Source of the DNA: JAEUJM01 sp964635055 | GTDB lineage: Bacteria; Actinomycetota; Acidimicrobiia; Acidimicrobiales; DATDAH01 | Assembly (NCBI GenBank): GCA_964635055.1 | Contig: CAZWMT010000003.1 | Span: 196,602-260,601 of the forward strand | DNA length: 64,000 nucleotides | Direction of reading: 5' to 3' | Part shown: piece by piece, positions 1-12,135 of the stretch | Layout: the number at the start of each line of letters is the position of its first letter | Position numbering within the stretch: position 1 is the first letter of the stretch | Position numbers and translations under genes: made by a program | Notes under the pieces: generated by a model | Seen by the model: only the letters and a program-made list of their open reading frames with translations | Databases searched by the model: none | What the model was told of the DNA's origin: nothing

Positions 1-521
1 GCGTGGGCGACCCCGTGCGCGTCGGGGACGTAGCACATGGCCATCACCATGCCCTCGGTGAGGTTCACCAGGGCCGTGGTGTCCTGATCGGGCCCGATGT
101 AGCTGACGCCGCCGATCATGTCGACGAACTCGATGGCACCGGCGCCCGAGGAGTCGCCGGCCCCCGCCGCCGCGAGCTCGGCCATGTCCACACCGTCCTT
201 GATGCGAGCGAACATCACCTGATGGGCCTCGACACCCACGTTGTGGAATTTCAACAGGGTCCATCCCGGCTGCAACCCACCGGAGGGATCCGGGCTGATG
301 TCGAAGGTGTACTCGGTGGCGTTGATCTCGAGCTCCTGCACCGGCGCGGGGAGCGGCACCGCCTCGGCACCGCCGCCGGGTGTCGCCGCCGATGAGGGCG
401 AGCGCTCCTCCTCGTCCGCCGTCGCGCCGCCGTCGCTGCCGCAGGAGGCCGAGACGGCGACCAGGACCACGACCAGGACCACGCCGGCCCACCGCGGCAT
501 CACCGCACGGAGGTTTCGCAT
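1..521 (-). CDS. Secreted lipoprotein with cupredoxin-like domain (3' end missing)
   Basis: The gene begins with ATG at 521 and runs off the left edge, leaving 173 codons. The N-terminus is basic (MRNLRAVMPR), then a hydrophobic stretch rich in V, L and A, then a lipobox-like VSASC, so export and lipid anchoring are likely. An acidic and A/S/P-rich linker follows. The mature part has strands such as EINATEYTFDI and WTLLKFHNVGVEAHQVMFARI, which resemble cupredoxin or blue-copper-like domains of actinobacterial cell-surface proteins. Metal ligands cannot be judged because the C-terminus is cut off. The family is inferred from pattern only. Confidence 0.7.
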   Translation of the reverse strand, partial: MRNLRAVMPRWAGVVLVVVLVAVSASCGSDGGATADEEERSPSSAATPGGGAEAVPLPAPVQELEINATEYTFDISPDPSGGLQPGWTLLKFHNVGVEAHQVMFARIKDGVDMAELAAAGAGDSSGAGAIEFVDMIGGVSYIGPDQDTTALVNLTEGMVMAMCYVPDAHGVAH

Positions 522-584
522 CGACGTTCTCGACCTCCTGTCGGGGGAGCGCGGCCCGAGCCAACGAGGCGAAGTTAACACCGT

Positions 585-1562
585 TCACACCTCCGTGCAG
601 CCGGCGGCACCCTTCGATCGGGCTCGGCGCTTGCCCTCGTGCATGGCTTGCACCCGGGCGACGGGGATGGTGCCGCCCTCGTCGACGAGGTCGGCCGGGA
701 GCGCCTGCGCTCCGGGCATGGACCGGGCCCACGGATCGCGGTCACCCAGTCGCGCGAGGGCGTTCTGGAGCGTGAAGTCCGCCGGCGCCACGCCGTCGAG
801 GTCGTCCCACCCGAGCGGGAAGGACACGGGCACGCCTGGTCGCAGGCGGGGGCTGTACGCCGCCACGACGGTCGAGCCGGCGCCCCGGGTCGAGTCCACG
901 AAGACCTTCCCGTCCCGCTCCTCCTTCACGAACGCGGTGGTGGCGACGGCGGGATCGAGCCGCTCGACCCGGGCGGCCAGGGCACGGGTGGCGGCGGCCG
1001 CGGCGGCGCCGTCGACGTGGGCTGCGACCGGCACGAAGACGTGGAGCCCCTTGGCCCCGCTGGTCTTCACCGCCCCCTCCAGGCCGGCATCGTCGAGCAC
1101 CTGGCGCACGAGGTGGGCGACCCGGACCGCGGCGGCGAAGCCGTCGCCCTCCGGTGGGTCCAGGTCGATGACGAGGTGCGTGGGGCGGTCGAGGTCGGGC
1201 AGTCGGCCGAGCGAGGGGTGGTACTCGATGGCCCGCTGGTTGGCGAACCACACGAGGGTCCGGCGGTCGTTGCAGAGTGCGTAGGCAACCTCGCGCTTCG
1301 ACGTCTCCGCCCAGAGCGTCACCGTCCTCACCCACTCGGGCGTGCCCCGGGGGACGTTCTTCTGCATGAACGCCTCCTGACCGCGATGCACGCGGATGAC
1401 CGAGAGGGGCCGGTCCTCGAGCACGGGCAGGAGACGGTCGCGCACGCCGTCGAGGTACTCGAGCAGGTCGCGCTTGGTGGCGTCGGCGCCGTCGAACAGC
1501 GGCTGGTCGAGGTTGGTGAGCGGCACCCCCGCCCTCGACTCGCCGCTGGCGTCCTTGGCCAT
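585..1562 (-). CDS. ligD: Stand-alone LigD-type polymerase/primase domain protein (NHEJ)
   Basis: This 325-residue protein matches the archaeo-eukaryotic-primase-like polymerase domain of bacterial DNA ligase D, which fills ends during Ku-dependent non-homologous end joining. Visible family motifs are VIRVHRGQEAFMQKN, HLVIDLDPPEG (the metal-binding DxD), TSGAKGLHVFVPV and GWDDLDGVAPADFTL. Its length fits a polymerase domain alone; no ligase or phosphoesterase domain is present. A GTG at 1610 would add 16 residues. I prefer ATG at 1562 because homologues start just before the conserved core, although neither start has a good ribosome site. Ku and the ligase are not visible in the window. Confidence 0.88.
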   Translation of the reverse strand: MAKDASGESRAGVPLTNLDQPLFDGADATKRDLLEYLDGVRDRLLPVLEDRPLSVIRVHRGQEAFMQKNVPRGTPEWVRTVTLWAETSKREVAYALCNDRRTLVWFANQRAIEYHPSLGRLPDLDRPTHLVIDLDPPEGDGFAAAVRVAHLVRQVLDDAGLEGAVKTSGAKGLHVFVPVAAHVDGAAAAAATRALAARVERLDPAVATTAFVKEERDGKVFVDSTRGAGSTVVAAYSPRLRPGVPVSFPLGWDDLDGVAPADFTLQNALARLGDRDPWARSMPGAQALPADLVDEGGTIPVARVQAMHEGKRRARSKGAAGCTEV

Positions 1563-1636
1563 CGTCGGCAGGCTACGCGCCTCCGAGTCGCTCCGTCGCG
1601 GTGACGCCACAGTGACGACACAATCGCGGTTGACAC

Positions 1637-1653
1637 GACGTCACCATGACGTC
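1637..1653. promoter_or_regulatory. Inverted repeat upstream of the LigD polymerase gene
   Basis: GACGTCA-cca-TGACGTC is a perfect 7-3-7 inverted repeat, lying 75 bases upstream of the chosen polymerase start and between that gene and the toxin gene. It could bind a regulator of the polymerase gene. The binding protein is unknown. Confidence 0.35.
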
Positions 1654-1682
1654 ATAGCGGCCCAACGCGCGTCGCGACGGGA

Positions 1683-2021
1683 TCAGGGCATGCCGGTGAT
1701 CATCGCGAGGACGTCGAGGATCTGGTGCGAGACGATCGGCCCCACGTTGCCGCGGGTCGGCGAGCAGCGTGCGACCGCCACGGCCCGCAGCTGCTCCACC
1801 AGGGCGCAGCTCTGCTCCGTGAGTCCGTTGCGGTCGTCGGGATCGACGGGAACGTGGCTCGGGAACGTCCGCGGCGTGGAGGTGAGTGGGACCACGAACA
1901 CCGTCGAGGGTCGGAACCGCAGGAAGGCATCCGCCATGGTGATGACCGCCGGACGGGTGAAGCCGGCTTCGGATCCGATCGGCGTGCCGAAGTCGACGGT
2001 GACGATGTCCCCGAAGTTCAC
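1683..2021 (-). CDS. MazF/PemK-family endoribonuclease toxin
   Basis: The 112-residue protein starts VNFGDIVTVDFGTPIGSEAGFTRPAVI, the usual opening of the MazF/PemK fold (GDI...PxG.E....RPAVV). It ends with an LVEQLRAV and a late VLAMI segment, as in the family. Such toxins cleave mRNA and are held inactive by an antitoxin. The GTG start at 2021 overlaps the TGA of the upstream antitoxin gene by four bases (GTGA), which fixes the start and indicates translational coupling. A longer frame to 2078 would run into the antitoxin gene and is unlikely. Confidence 0.87.
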   Translation of the reverse strand: MNFGDIVTVDFGTPIGSEAGFTRPAVITMADAFLRFRPSTVFVVPLTSTPRTFPSHVPVDPDDRNGLTEQSCALVEQLRAVAVARCSPTRGNVGPIVSHQILDVLAMITGMP

Positions 2022-2263
2022 GACGCGGCGAGGTCGGCGTTCAACCAGGCGTCGCGGTCGCGTGCGTAGGTCGCCCACCCCTCTGGGTCGGCCCGGAGCC
2101 GCGCCTCAGCCGCCGCCATCCCCTCGAAGAAGCGCTCGCGGCGCAGCGACTCCAACGCGGCGTCGAGCGTCTCCGCCATGGTCGCACCGCGATCCTCGGC
2201 GAGCCGCCGGAGTCGTTCGCGCTGCTCGATGCTCACCCGAATCGTCGTAGACCCTTCTGTCAT
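2018..2263 (-). CDS. Ribbon-helix-helix-like antitoxin, partner of the MazF toxin
   Basis: The 81-residue protein has an N-terminal TTIRVSIEQRERLRRLAEDR segment, typical of MetJ/Arc-like ribbon-helix-helix antitoxins: a short strand followed by two helices. A helical, acidic tail rich in R, E and W follows and probably wraps the toxin. It is first in a two-gene minus-strand operon and overlaps the toxin by four bases. Autoregulation of the operon by this DNA-binding domain is expected from the family but no operator was demonstrated. Confidence 0.85.
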   Translation of the reverse strand: MTEGSTTIRVSIEQRERLRRLAEDRGATMAETLDAALESLRRERFFEGMAAAEARLRADPEGWATYARDRDAWLNADLAAS

Positions 2264-2308
2264 ACCGTCAGTCTACACCGGAGGTCAACACCGCATTTCT
2301 GTAGCACG

Positions 2309-2322
2309 CTGCACTCTTGCAG
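2309..2322. promoter_or_regulatory. Palindrome between the antitoxin and TetR genes
   Basis: CTGCActctTGCAG is a perfect 5-4-5 palindrome in the 88-base divergent gap, with further GCTGCAC copies at 2308-2314 and 2326-2332. It is a candidate operator for the adjacent TetR-family regulator or for the toxin-antitoxin operon. Confidence 0.35.
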
Positions 2323-2351
2323 TTTGCTGCACAAAGTGGGAACCTTCCCGA

Positions 2352-3016
<665 letters not shown>

Positions 3017-3020
<4 letters not shown>

Positions 3021-4447
3021 TCGACGACCTCGACCGGGCGGCCGAGCTGCTGATCACCGACCCGATGGCGTTGTTCGACGGCTCGGTGACCCAGATCGAA
3101 CAGGTCGACCGCGCCACCATCCGGGAGGTGCAGCGCCGGGCCATGGGGTTGCGCTTCGCGGAGCACTACGCCGGCATCGAGATCCTGCGGAAGCTGGCCG
3201 ACCGACAGGGCGTCAGCGAGCTCGTCGAGTTCGACGACGTCGTGCCCCTCCTGTTCGCCCACACCGCGTTCAAGTCGTACCCCTCCTCCCTCCTCACCAA
3301 CCGGCGGTTCGACCTCCTCGCGAAGTGGCTCGACAAGCAGACCGTCCACGACCTGTCGAGCGTCGACCTCGACGGCTGTTCGGGGCTCACCGAGTTCGTC
3401 GAGCGCATCGACGACCAGAGCGGGCTGCACGTGCTCACCTCGTCGGGCACGACGGGCACCATGTCGCTGATCCCGAAGTCGAAGCAGATGACCCGGTACG
3501 CGATGGCCATCTGGCACGACTTCATGTTCCAGGAGTTCGGGACGGAGCCGACCGAGGACCAGCGCACCGCGACGGTGGACATCGTTTGGCCCACCTTCGC
3601 CAAGGGCACGGTCGGGGTCCTGCGCACCATCCCCGAGCTCATCGACGCGTTCTGCGGGGGCGACCGGTCCCGCTTCCACGAGCTCTACGACTTCGGCGTC
3701 GACTCCGACCTGCTCGTGCTCGCCAGCCAGCTCCGAATCGCCGCGGCCAAGGGCGAGATCGACCGCGTCGAGATCTCACCCGAGCTGCTCGCCAAGAAGG
3801 AGGCCTTCGAGGCCCAGCTGGCCCGAATGCCCGAGGACATGGCGCGCTTCCTCGAGCAGATGACCGCCGAGCTGGCCGGCGAGCGGGTCTTCATGATCGG
3901 GAGCGCCCAACAGCTCTACGACATGGCCAGTGCCGGCCTCGACCGCGGCGCCGAGGCCGTGTTCGCGCCCGACTCGATCATCCTCACCGGCGGCGGGATG
4001 AAGGGCGCGGTCTTGCCGGACGACTGGCTCGACGCCGTCCACCGGTTCCTGGGCGTCGACCGGCTCCGCAAGGGCTACGGCTTCTCCGAGGGCGGCACGT
4101 TCCACTGGCGTTGCGAGCTCGACCGCTACCACCTGATGCCCTGGGTCATCCCGTTCGTGCTCGACCCGGACACCAGCGAGCCGCTCCCGAGGACCGGGGT
4201 CGTCACCGGCCGGGGCGCCTTCTACGACCTGCTCTCCGACAGCCACTGGGGCGGTGTCATCACCGGCGACGAGCTCACCATCGACTGGGACACGCCCTGC
4301 GCGTGCGGGCGCACGAGCCTGCACATCGCCGACGACATCGTCCGCTACACGGAGAAGGAGGACGTCGACGACGACCGCATCACCTGCAACGCGACGCAGA
4401 GCTTCGCCGAGGAGGCGGTCGACTTCATGGCCGACTTCGCGCTGTGA
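3017..4447 (+). CDS. LuxE-like acyl-protein synthetase
   Basis: The 476-residue protein belongs to the LuxE / acyl-protein synthetase branch of adenylate-forming enzymes, which activates a fatty acid as acyl-AMP and passes it to a reductase partner. The phosphate-binding loop HVLTSSGTTGTMSLIP lies near residue 140. A later GYGFSEGGTFHWRC segment and the CGRTSLHIADDIVRYTEKED end resemble the C-terminal half of such enzymes. It overlaps the TetR gene upstream and the LuxC-like reductase downstream by four bases each. The pairing supports an acid-to-aldehyde reductase complex. The natural acyl substrate is unknown. Confidence 0.82.
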
Positions 4448-5916
4448 GCGGGTTCTCGGTCCCGCTGTTCCTGCGCGGCCAGGTGATCGAGGACGACCTG
4501 GTCCCGTTCGGTCTGCGCACCCGCGGCGGGTTCTCGGCCCCCGACCCGCACCGCTACCTCGACCGGATCCCGCTGCGCAGCCCCGGCGACCTCGCCGACC
4601 TCTACACCCTGACCTTCGACGACCTCGTCGAGCTCATGGAGCGGCTCGGCGATGCGCTCGACTTCGACACCAACGCGCACCTCCAGCAGGCCTTCGAGGC
4701 GTCGGTGGCCGCCAACCCGCTGCCCGAGTCGATGCTGCGCGTGAGCTACCAGGTGCTGGCGCCCATCTTCGCCCGCGACGCCGTGGTCGAGTTGGCCGAG
4801 ACCAGCGTCGGGATCGACCACCTGGAGGGCTGGGTGCATCGCCGCATGCACGACGGCCGCGACCTGCGGGTGCGGGCCTTCGGCGCCCGGACGCTGCACA
4901 TCCCGGCGGGCAACGGCGGGATCGTCTCCGCGCTCACCATCCTGCGCAGCGTCATCACCCGCAGCGACGCCATCATCAAGGCGCCGTCGAACGACCCCCT
5001 GACCGCGATGGCGATCGCCCGCACCCTGGCCGACATCGCCCCCGACCACCCGGTCACCCGCCACCTGGTCGTGGCCTACTGGAAGGGCGGCGACGAGGTG
5101 GTCGAGTCGGCCCTCTACCGGCCCGAGCACATCGAGAAGATCGTGGCGTGGGGCGGCCTGGCCTCGGTCCGCCACGTGAGCAAGTACGTCCAGCCCGGCC
5201 TCGAGCTGATCGCCCTCGACCCGAAGCGGTCGGCGACCATCATCGGGCCCGAGGCCTTCGCCGACGAGGCCACCCTCGACGAGGTGGCGGCGCGGGCCGC
5301 GGTGGACGTGGGGGTCGCCAACCAGGAGGCCTGCGCCAACGCCCGGGTGATCTACGTGATGAGCGGCACCGACCCCGAGGGGCTGGAACGGGCCAACCGG
5401 CTCGGCGAGCGCATCTACCAGAAGATGGTCGGCCTGCCGCCCTACGTCAGCACGCCGCCGACCTACGTGAACCGTGAGCTCAAGGACCACCTCGACGCCA
5501 CCCGGCTCGAGGACGACTGGTACCGGGTCTACGGCGGCGAGCAGAACGAGGGAGCGGTCATCGTCTCCCAGCTCGACGAGCCGGTGGACTACAGCGCACT
5601 GCTGTCCTGCCGCGTCGCCAACGTCGTCCCAGTCGACGGGATCGAGAAGGTCACCGCCGCGGTCAACGCCTACACGCAGACGATCGGGATCTACCCCGAG
5701 TCGCTCAAGGCCCAGCTGCGCGACACCTTGCCCCTGTTCGGGGCCCAGCGCCTCACGTCGCTCGGCTACGCCTGCAACGTCACGGTGGCCATGCCCCAGG
5801 ACGCCATCGAGCCCATCCGGCGCATGTGCCGGTGGATCGTCGACGAGGAGTGCGACCCGGCGCGGGTGACGCCCCTCTGGGAGCTGGCGGTCCCCCTCGC
5901 CGCGGCACCGCACTGA
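4444..5916 (+). CDS. LuxC-like acyl-CoA/acyl-protein reductase
   Basis: This 490-residue protein matches the LuxC family of aldehyde-dehydrogenase-fold reductases, which reduce a thioester to a fatty aldehyde with NADPH. The N-terminus (SVPLFLRGQVIEDD) and HIPAGNGGIVSALTILRS are typical. The catalytic cysteine is probably Cys297 in NQEACANARVI, matching the acyl-binding cysteine of LuxC. The GTG start at 4444 overlaps the LuxE-like TGA (GTGA). No luxA, luxB or luxD is nearby, so the aldehyde probably serves a role other than light. About 60 bases separate it from the convergent protease gene. Confidence 0.85.
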   Translation: MSGFSVPLFLRGQVIEDDLVPFGLRTRGGFSAPDPHRYLDRIPLRSPGDLADLYTLTFDDLVELMERLGDALDFDTNAHLQQAFEASVAANPLPESMLRVSYQVLAPIFARDAVVELAETSVGIDHLEGWVHRRMHDGRDLRVRAFGARTLHIPAGNGGIVSALTILRSVITRSDAIIKAPSNDPLTAMAIARTLADIAPDHPVTRHLVVAYWKGGDEVVESALYRPEHIEKIVAWGGLASVRHVSKYVQPGLELIALDPKRSATIIGPEAFADEATLDEVAARAAVDVGVANQEACANARVIYVMSGTDPEGLERANRLGERIYQKMVGLPPYVSTPPTYVNRELKDHLDATRLEDDWYRVYGGEQNEGAVIVSQLDEPVDYSALLSCRVANVVPVDGIEKVTAAVNAYTQTIGIYPESLKAQLRDTLPLFGAQRLTSLGYACNVTVAMPQDAIEPIRRMCRWIVDEECDPARVTPLWELAVPLAAAPH

Positions 5917-5976
5917 GGTCATGTGCCATGGCGTCACCGATGCGGTCGACTGCGTGGCGCACCGCCTCGACCTGGG

Positions 5977-9054
<3,078 letters not shown>

Positions 9055-9163
9055 GTGCCTGCTTCCTCCCGGGAGCGGGCCCCGACGTCCCGCACGACAG
9101 GCACGGTGCCCACCCACCCTTTCAGCACGCTTACAGCGGGCTGACGCGCGCGGCGGGGCCTCG

Positions 9164-11044
9164 TCAGTGGCCGAGGCGCGCTTCGATGCGTGCCCGCCGG
9201 GCCGGCGAGACCAGCGCGAGGGCCAGGCGGCGCTCGAGCGGGAACCGAAACCGGTGCACGAACCGCCCGCCCGGAACCAGGTCGAGCAGGCGGGCGGCGA
9301 CCGCCCGGTCGAGCGAATGCAGCACGGCCTCCTCGTCGAGGGCCGAGGCCGCGACCAACTCCTCGAGGTCGGCGACCTCACCCGCCACCGCGGCCGCGAG
9401 GACGACGGTGCCGACGTCGCCCCGCTCCCGTTCGAGGCGCTCGGTGAACGCCTCGAGCAGGGCCGACGGGACAGGAAGGGCCTCGCCGTCGCTCGGAGGG
9501 GCGCGACGCACGGCCCGCGCCGCCTCCACCAGCGCCGTGGCGTTGCCCCCGGCCTCGGCCACGACACGGTCGACGAGCAGGTCGGTGGCCGCCGGTCCCA
9601 GCACGCTGGCGGCGACCCCACGCGCCTCGTCGGTGCCGAGGGGGCCGAGGGTGACGCGACGGTGCATCGCCACCCGCTCCATGGTGGCGGTGAGCCGCGA
9701 CCACCCCACCGGGCGGTCGCCGCCCCGCTGGAGCAGCATGACGGCCAGCAGGGGCGTCACGCCGGGGATGGGCAGAGGCCGCTCGCCCAACTGGGTGAGG
9801 AACGCCACGGTCGCCTCGTCGGCCCACTGCGCGTCGTCGAGCACCAGGAGCATCGCACGTCGGTCGGCCACGGTGGCGAGGTGGTCGGCCACCTCGAAGC
9901 CGAAGGCGGCGAGGGCGGGGGACCCCGGTGGCGCGTCGGGCACGTCGAAGCCGAGCGCAGCGGCCCACGGCATGAGGGCGACCAGGCCCGCGCCGGGCGT
10001 GCAGGCCGTCCGCAGCACCTCGCCGCCCGCCGCCATCACCTCCTGGGCGAGCTCGGCCGCGAGGCGGGTCTTGCCCACCCCCGGGTCCCCCTCCACCACG
10101 ACCACCCCGCCTCGCCCCTGGGCGAGGGCCGACCAGTGCTCGCGGAGCAGAGCGATCTCGTCGTCACGACCGGCGCGTGGCACCTCCCGCTGCTGCTCCA
10201 CCCATCGCGCCCCAGCGGCCGCGCGGGCGAGGGCCCCTCGGCCACCTGCTCCGTCGCGAGCGGGCCTCGGTCCCGCCACGCCCAGCGCGGGGTCGTGCTC
10301 CAGCACCGCGGCCTCGAGGCGGCGCAGGTCGGGGCCGGGCTCGACGCCGAGCTCCTCGGCCAGCACCCGCCGCGCCCGCTGGAAGCACCGCAGCGCGTCC
10401 GCCTGGCGGCCGGCCCGGTAGAGGGCGCGCATGAGCTGCGCCCACCGCGCCTCGCGGAACGGGTCGTCGACGAGGAGCGCCTCGACCCGGGCGATGACCG
10501 CATCGTTCTCCCCCAAGGCCAGGGACGTCTCGGTGCGGGCGTCGACCGCCTCGTCCCGCATGGCGGTGAGGCGGGCGACGGCGGCGAGCGCCGTCGCGGA
10601 CCGCTCCAGCTCGGGGAGGGGGTCTCCCCGCCACAACGCCAGCGCATCGTCGAGCGGCCGCCGCGCGGCCGCCGGCTCGCCTCGGTCCAAGCGGCTGCGC
10701 CCGTCGACCACGAGCTCGGCGAAGCGGCTCGCATCGACGACCGCGGCGGCGACGTCGAGGCGGTAGCCGTGGGGGACGGTCTCCACCAGCGCCCGGCCGC
10801 GCGGGCCCAGCGCCTGCTCGAGGCGGCGGCGCAGGCGGGACACGGTGACCACGAGCCGCTGGCCGGTGTCGCCGTCGGCCCCCCAGACGTCCGCGGCGAG
10901 CGAGGCCGCCGTCACCACCCGGCCCTCCCGCGCCGCCAGCGCCGCGACCACCGCGCGTTCGGTGCGCGCCGGCAGGGCCAAAGGCCCGGCGGGACCGTTC
11001 ACCACCACCGGGCCGAGGATGCCGACCTCGAGCCCCCCGCCCAC
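9164..11044 (-). CDS. AfsR/SARP-like regulator with BTAD and AAA ATPase domains
   Basis: The 626-residue protein has an OmpR-type winged helix (about 1-95: LEVGILGPVVV... VVTVSRLRRRLE...ETVPHGYRLDV), a bacterial transcriptional activation domain (about 100-250: ALYRAGRQADALRCFQRARR, LGVEPGPDLRRLEAAVL), then an ATPase with Walker A GDPGVGKTR (about 318) and Walker B MLLVLDDAQWAD. These are ATP-dependent activators of secondary metabolism or secreted functions. The GTG at 11044 is chosen because it starts the winged helix; a GTG at 11143 would overlap the divergent transporter gene. It lies just upstream of the protease gene on the same strand, so the protease could be a target. Confidence 0.85.
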   Translation of the reverse strand: MGGGLEVGILGPVVVNGPAGPLALPARTERAVVAALAAREGRVVTAASLAADVWGADGDTGQRLVVTVSRLRRRLEQALGPRGRALVETVPHGYRLDVAAAVVDASRFAELVVDGRSRLDRGEPAAARRPLDDALALWRGDPLPELERSATALAAVARLTAMRDEAVDARTETSLALGENDAVIARVEALLVDDPFREARWAQLMRALYRAGRQADALRCFQRARRVLAEELGVEPGPDLRRLEAAVLEHDPALGVAGPRPARDGAGGRGALARAAAGARWVEQQREVPRAGRDDEIALLREHWSALAQGRGGVVVVEGDPGVGKTRLAAELAQEVMAAGGEVLRTACTPGAGLVALMPWAAALGFDVPDAPPGSPALAAFGFEVADHLATVADRRAMLLVLDDAQWADEATVAFLTQLGERPLPIPGVTPLLAVMLLQRGGDRPVGWSRLTATMERVAMHRRVTLGPLGTDEARGVAASVLGPAATDLLVDRVVAEAGGNATALVEAARAVRRAPPSDGEALPVPSALLEAFTERLERERGDVGTVVLAAAVAGEVADLEELVAASALDEEAVLHSLDRAVAARLLDLVPGGRFVHRFRFPLERRLALALVSPARRARIEARLGH

Positions 11045-11101
11045 GACCCGATCGTACGACGCCACCACCGGCGGCGCCCGGCGCGATGGTGTCGCCGTAG
11101 C

Positions 11102-12100
11102 GTGAGGGCCATCGGCTCCTCGACCCCCGTTGCCACCCGTCACCGCCGTGGCTATCTGCTCGTCCTCACCGGCGCCACGTTCTTCGGGGTCAACGCCAGC
11201 GTGTCCAAGGTGGTCCTCTCGACCGGCCTGGAACCCGCCCGCTTGACGGCGCTGCGCTGCACCGGCGCCGCCCTCGGCCTGCTGCTGGTGCTGAAGACGG
11301 TTCGGCGGACGCCGCTACGGATCCCGAGGGCGGAGGTGCCGAAGCTGATCGTGCTCAGCCTCAGTGGCGCGGCCCTGCTGCAGTGGCTCTACTTCGTCGC
11401 CCTCGATCGCCTGCCCGCGGCGATCGCCCTGCTGCTCGAGTTCACGGCGCCCCTGATGGTGGCGGTCTTCTCCGTCGTCGTCCTCCGCCATCAGATCGCG
11501 CGCCAGGTGTGGTGGGCGCTCGGGCTGGCCCTGCTCGGCCTCGCGCTGGTCGCCCAGGTCTGGACCGACGTCGGCCTCGACGTCGTCGGTGTCCTGGCCG
11601 CCTTGAGCGCTGCCGCGTTCCTGGCGACGTTCCACCTGCTCGGCAAGCACATGCTCGAGACCAGGGACCCGCTCGTCCTCAGCTTCTGGATGTTCGCCAT
11701 CTCGTCGGTCTTCTGGGCCATCGCCCAGCCGTGGTGGGACTTCGACCCCGGCGTCCTGACCGAGTCGACCTCGTTGCTGGGCCGGCTGGCCGAGTACACG
11801 ATCCCGGTTTGGCTCGGTGTCCTCTGGGTCATCGTCCTCGGCACCCTCGCCCCCTACGCCCTCGAGGTCGCGGGCCTCCGCCACCTCTCCGCCACCACCA
11901 CCGGCGTCGTCTCCATGATCGAGCCGGTGATCGCCGCCGCCGTCGCCTGGCTGTGGCTCGAGGAGGTCCTCAACGGCGTCCAGCTCCTGGGCGGCCTGTT
12001 CGTCCTCACCGGTGTCGGCCTCGTCCAGGTCGCCCGGGCCGGCGCCGACGAACCCGAGCCCGAATCGCCCTTGGTGGGTGAGGCCGCCCCCGTCCAGTAG
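11102..12100 (+). CDS. EamA/DMT-family small-molecule exporter
   Basis: The 332-residue protein is a ten-helix drug/metabolite transporter with two EamA halves. The first opens with YLLVLTGATFFGVNASVSKVV and includes FVALDRLPAAIALLLEFTAPL; the second contains ATTTGVVSMIEPVIAAAVAWL, the typical second EamA signature. Such proteins export amino acids or other small metabolites. The GTG at 11102 lies 57 bases from the divergent AfsR-like gene, so the two may share a promoter region. The substrate cannot be assigned. Confidence 0.87.
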   Translation: MRAIGSSTPVATRHRRGYLLVLTGATFFGVNASVSKVVLSTGLEPARLTALRCTGAALGLLLVLKTVRRTPLRIPRAEVPKLIVLSLSGAALLQWLYFVALDRLPAAIALLLEFTAPLMVAVFSVVVLRHQIARQVWWALGLALLGLALVAQVWTDVGLDVVGVLAALSAAAFLATFHLLGKHMLETRDPLVLSFWMFAISSVFWAIAQPWWDFDPGVLTESTSLLGRLAEYTIPVWLGVLWVIVLGTLAPYALEVAGLRHLSATTTGVVSMIEPVIAAAVAWLWLEEVLNGVQLLGGLFVLTGVGLVQVARAGADEPEPESPLVGEAAPVQ

Positions 12101-12135
12101 GGCCCCACGAATCTCCTCACTAACGTCGGCACCCT

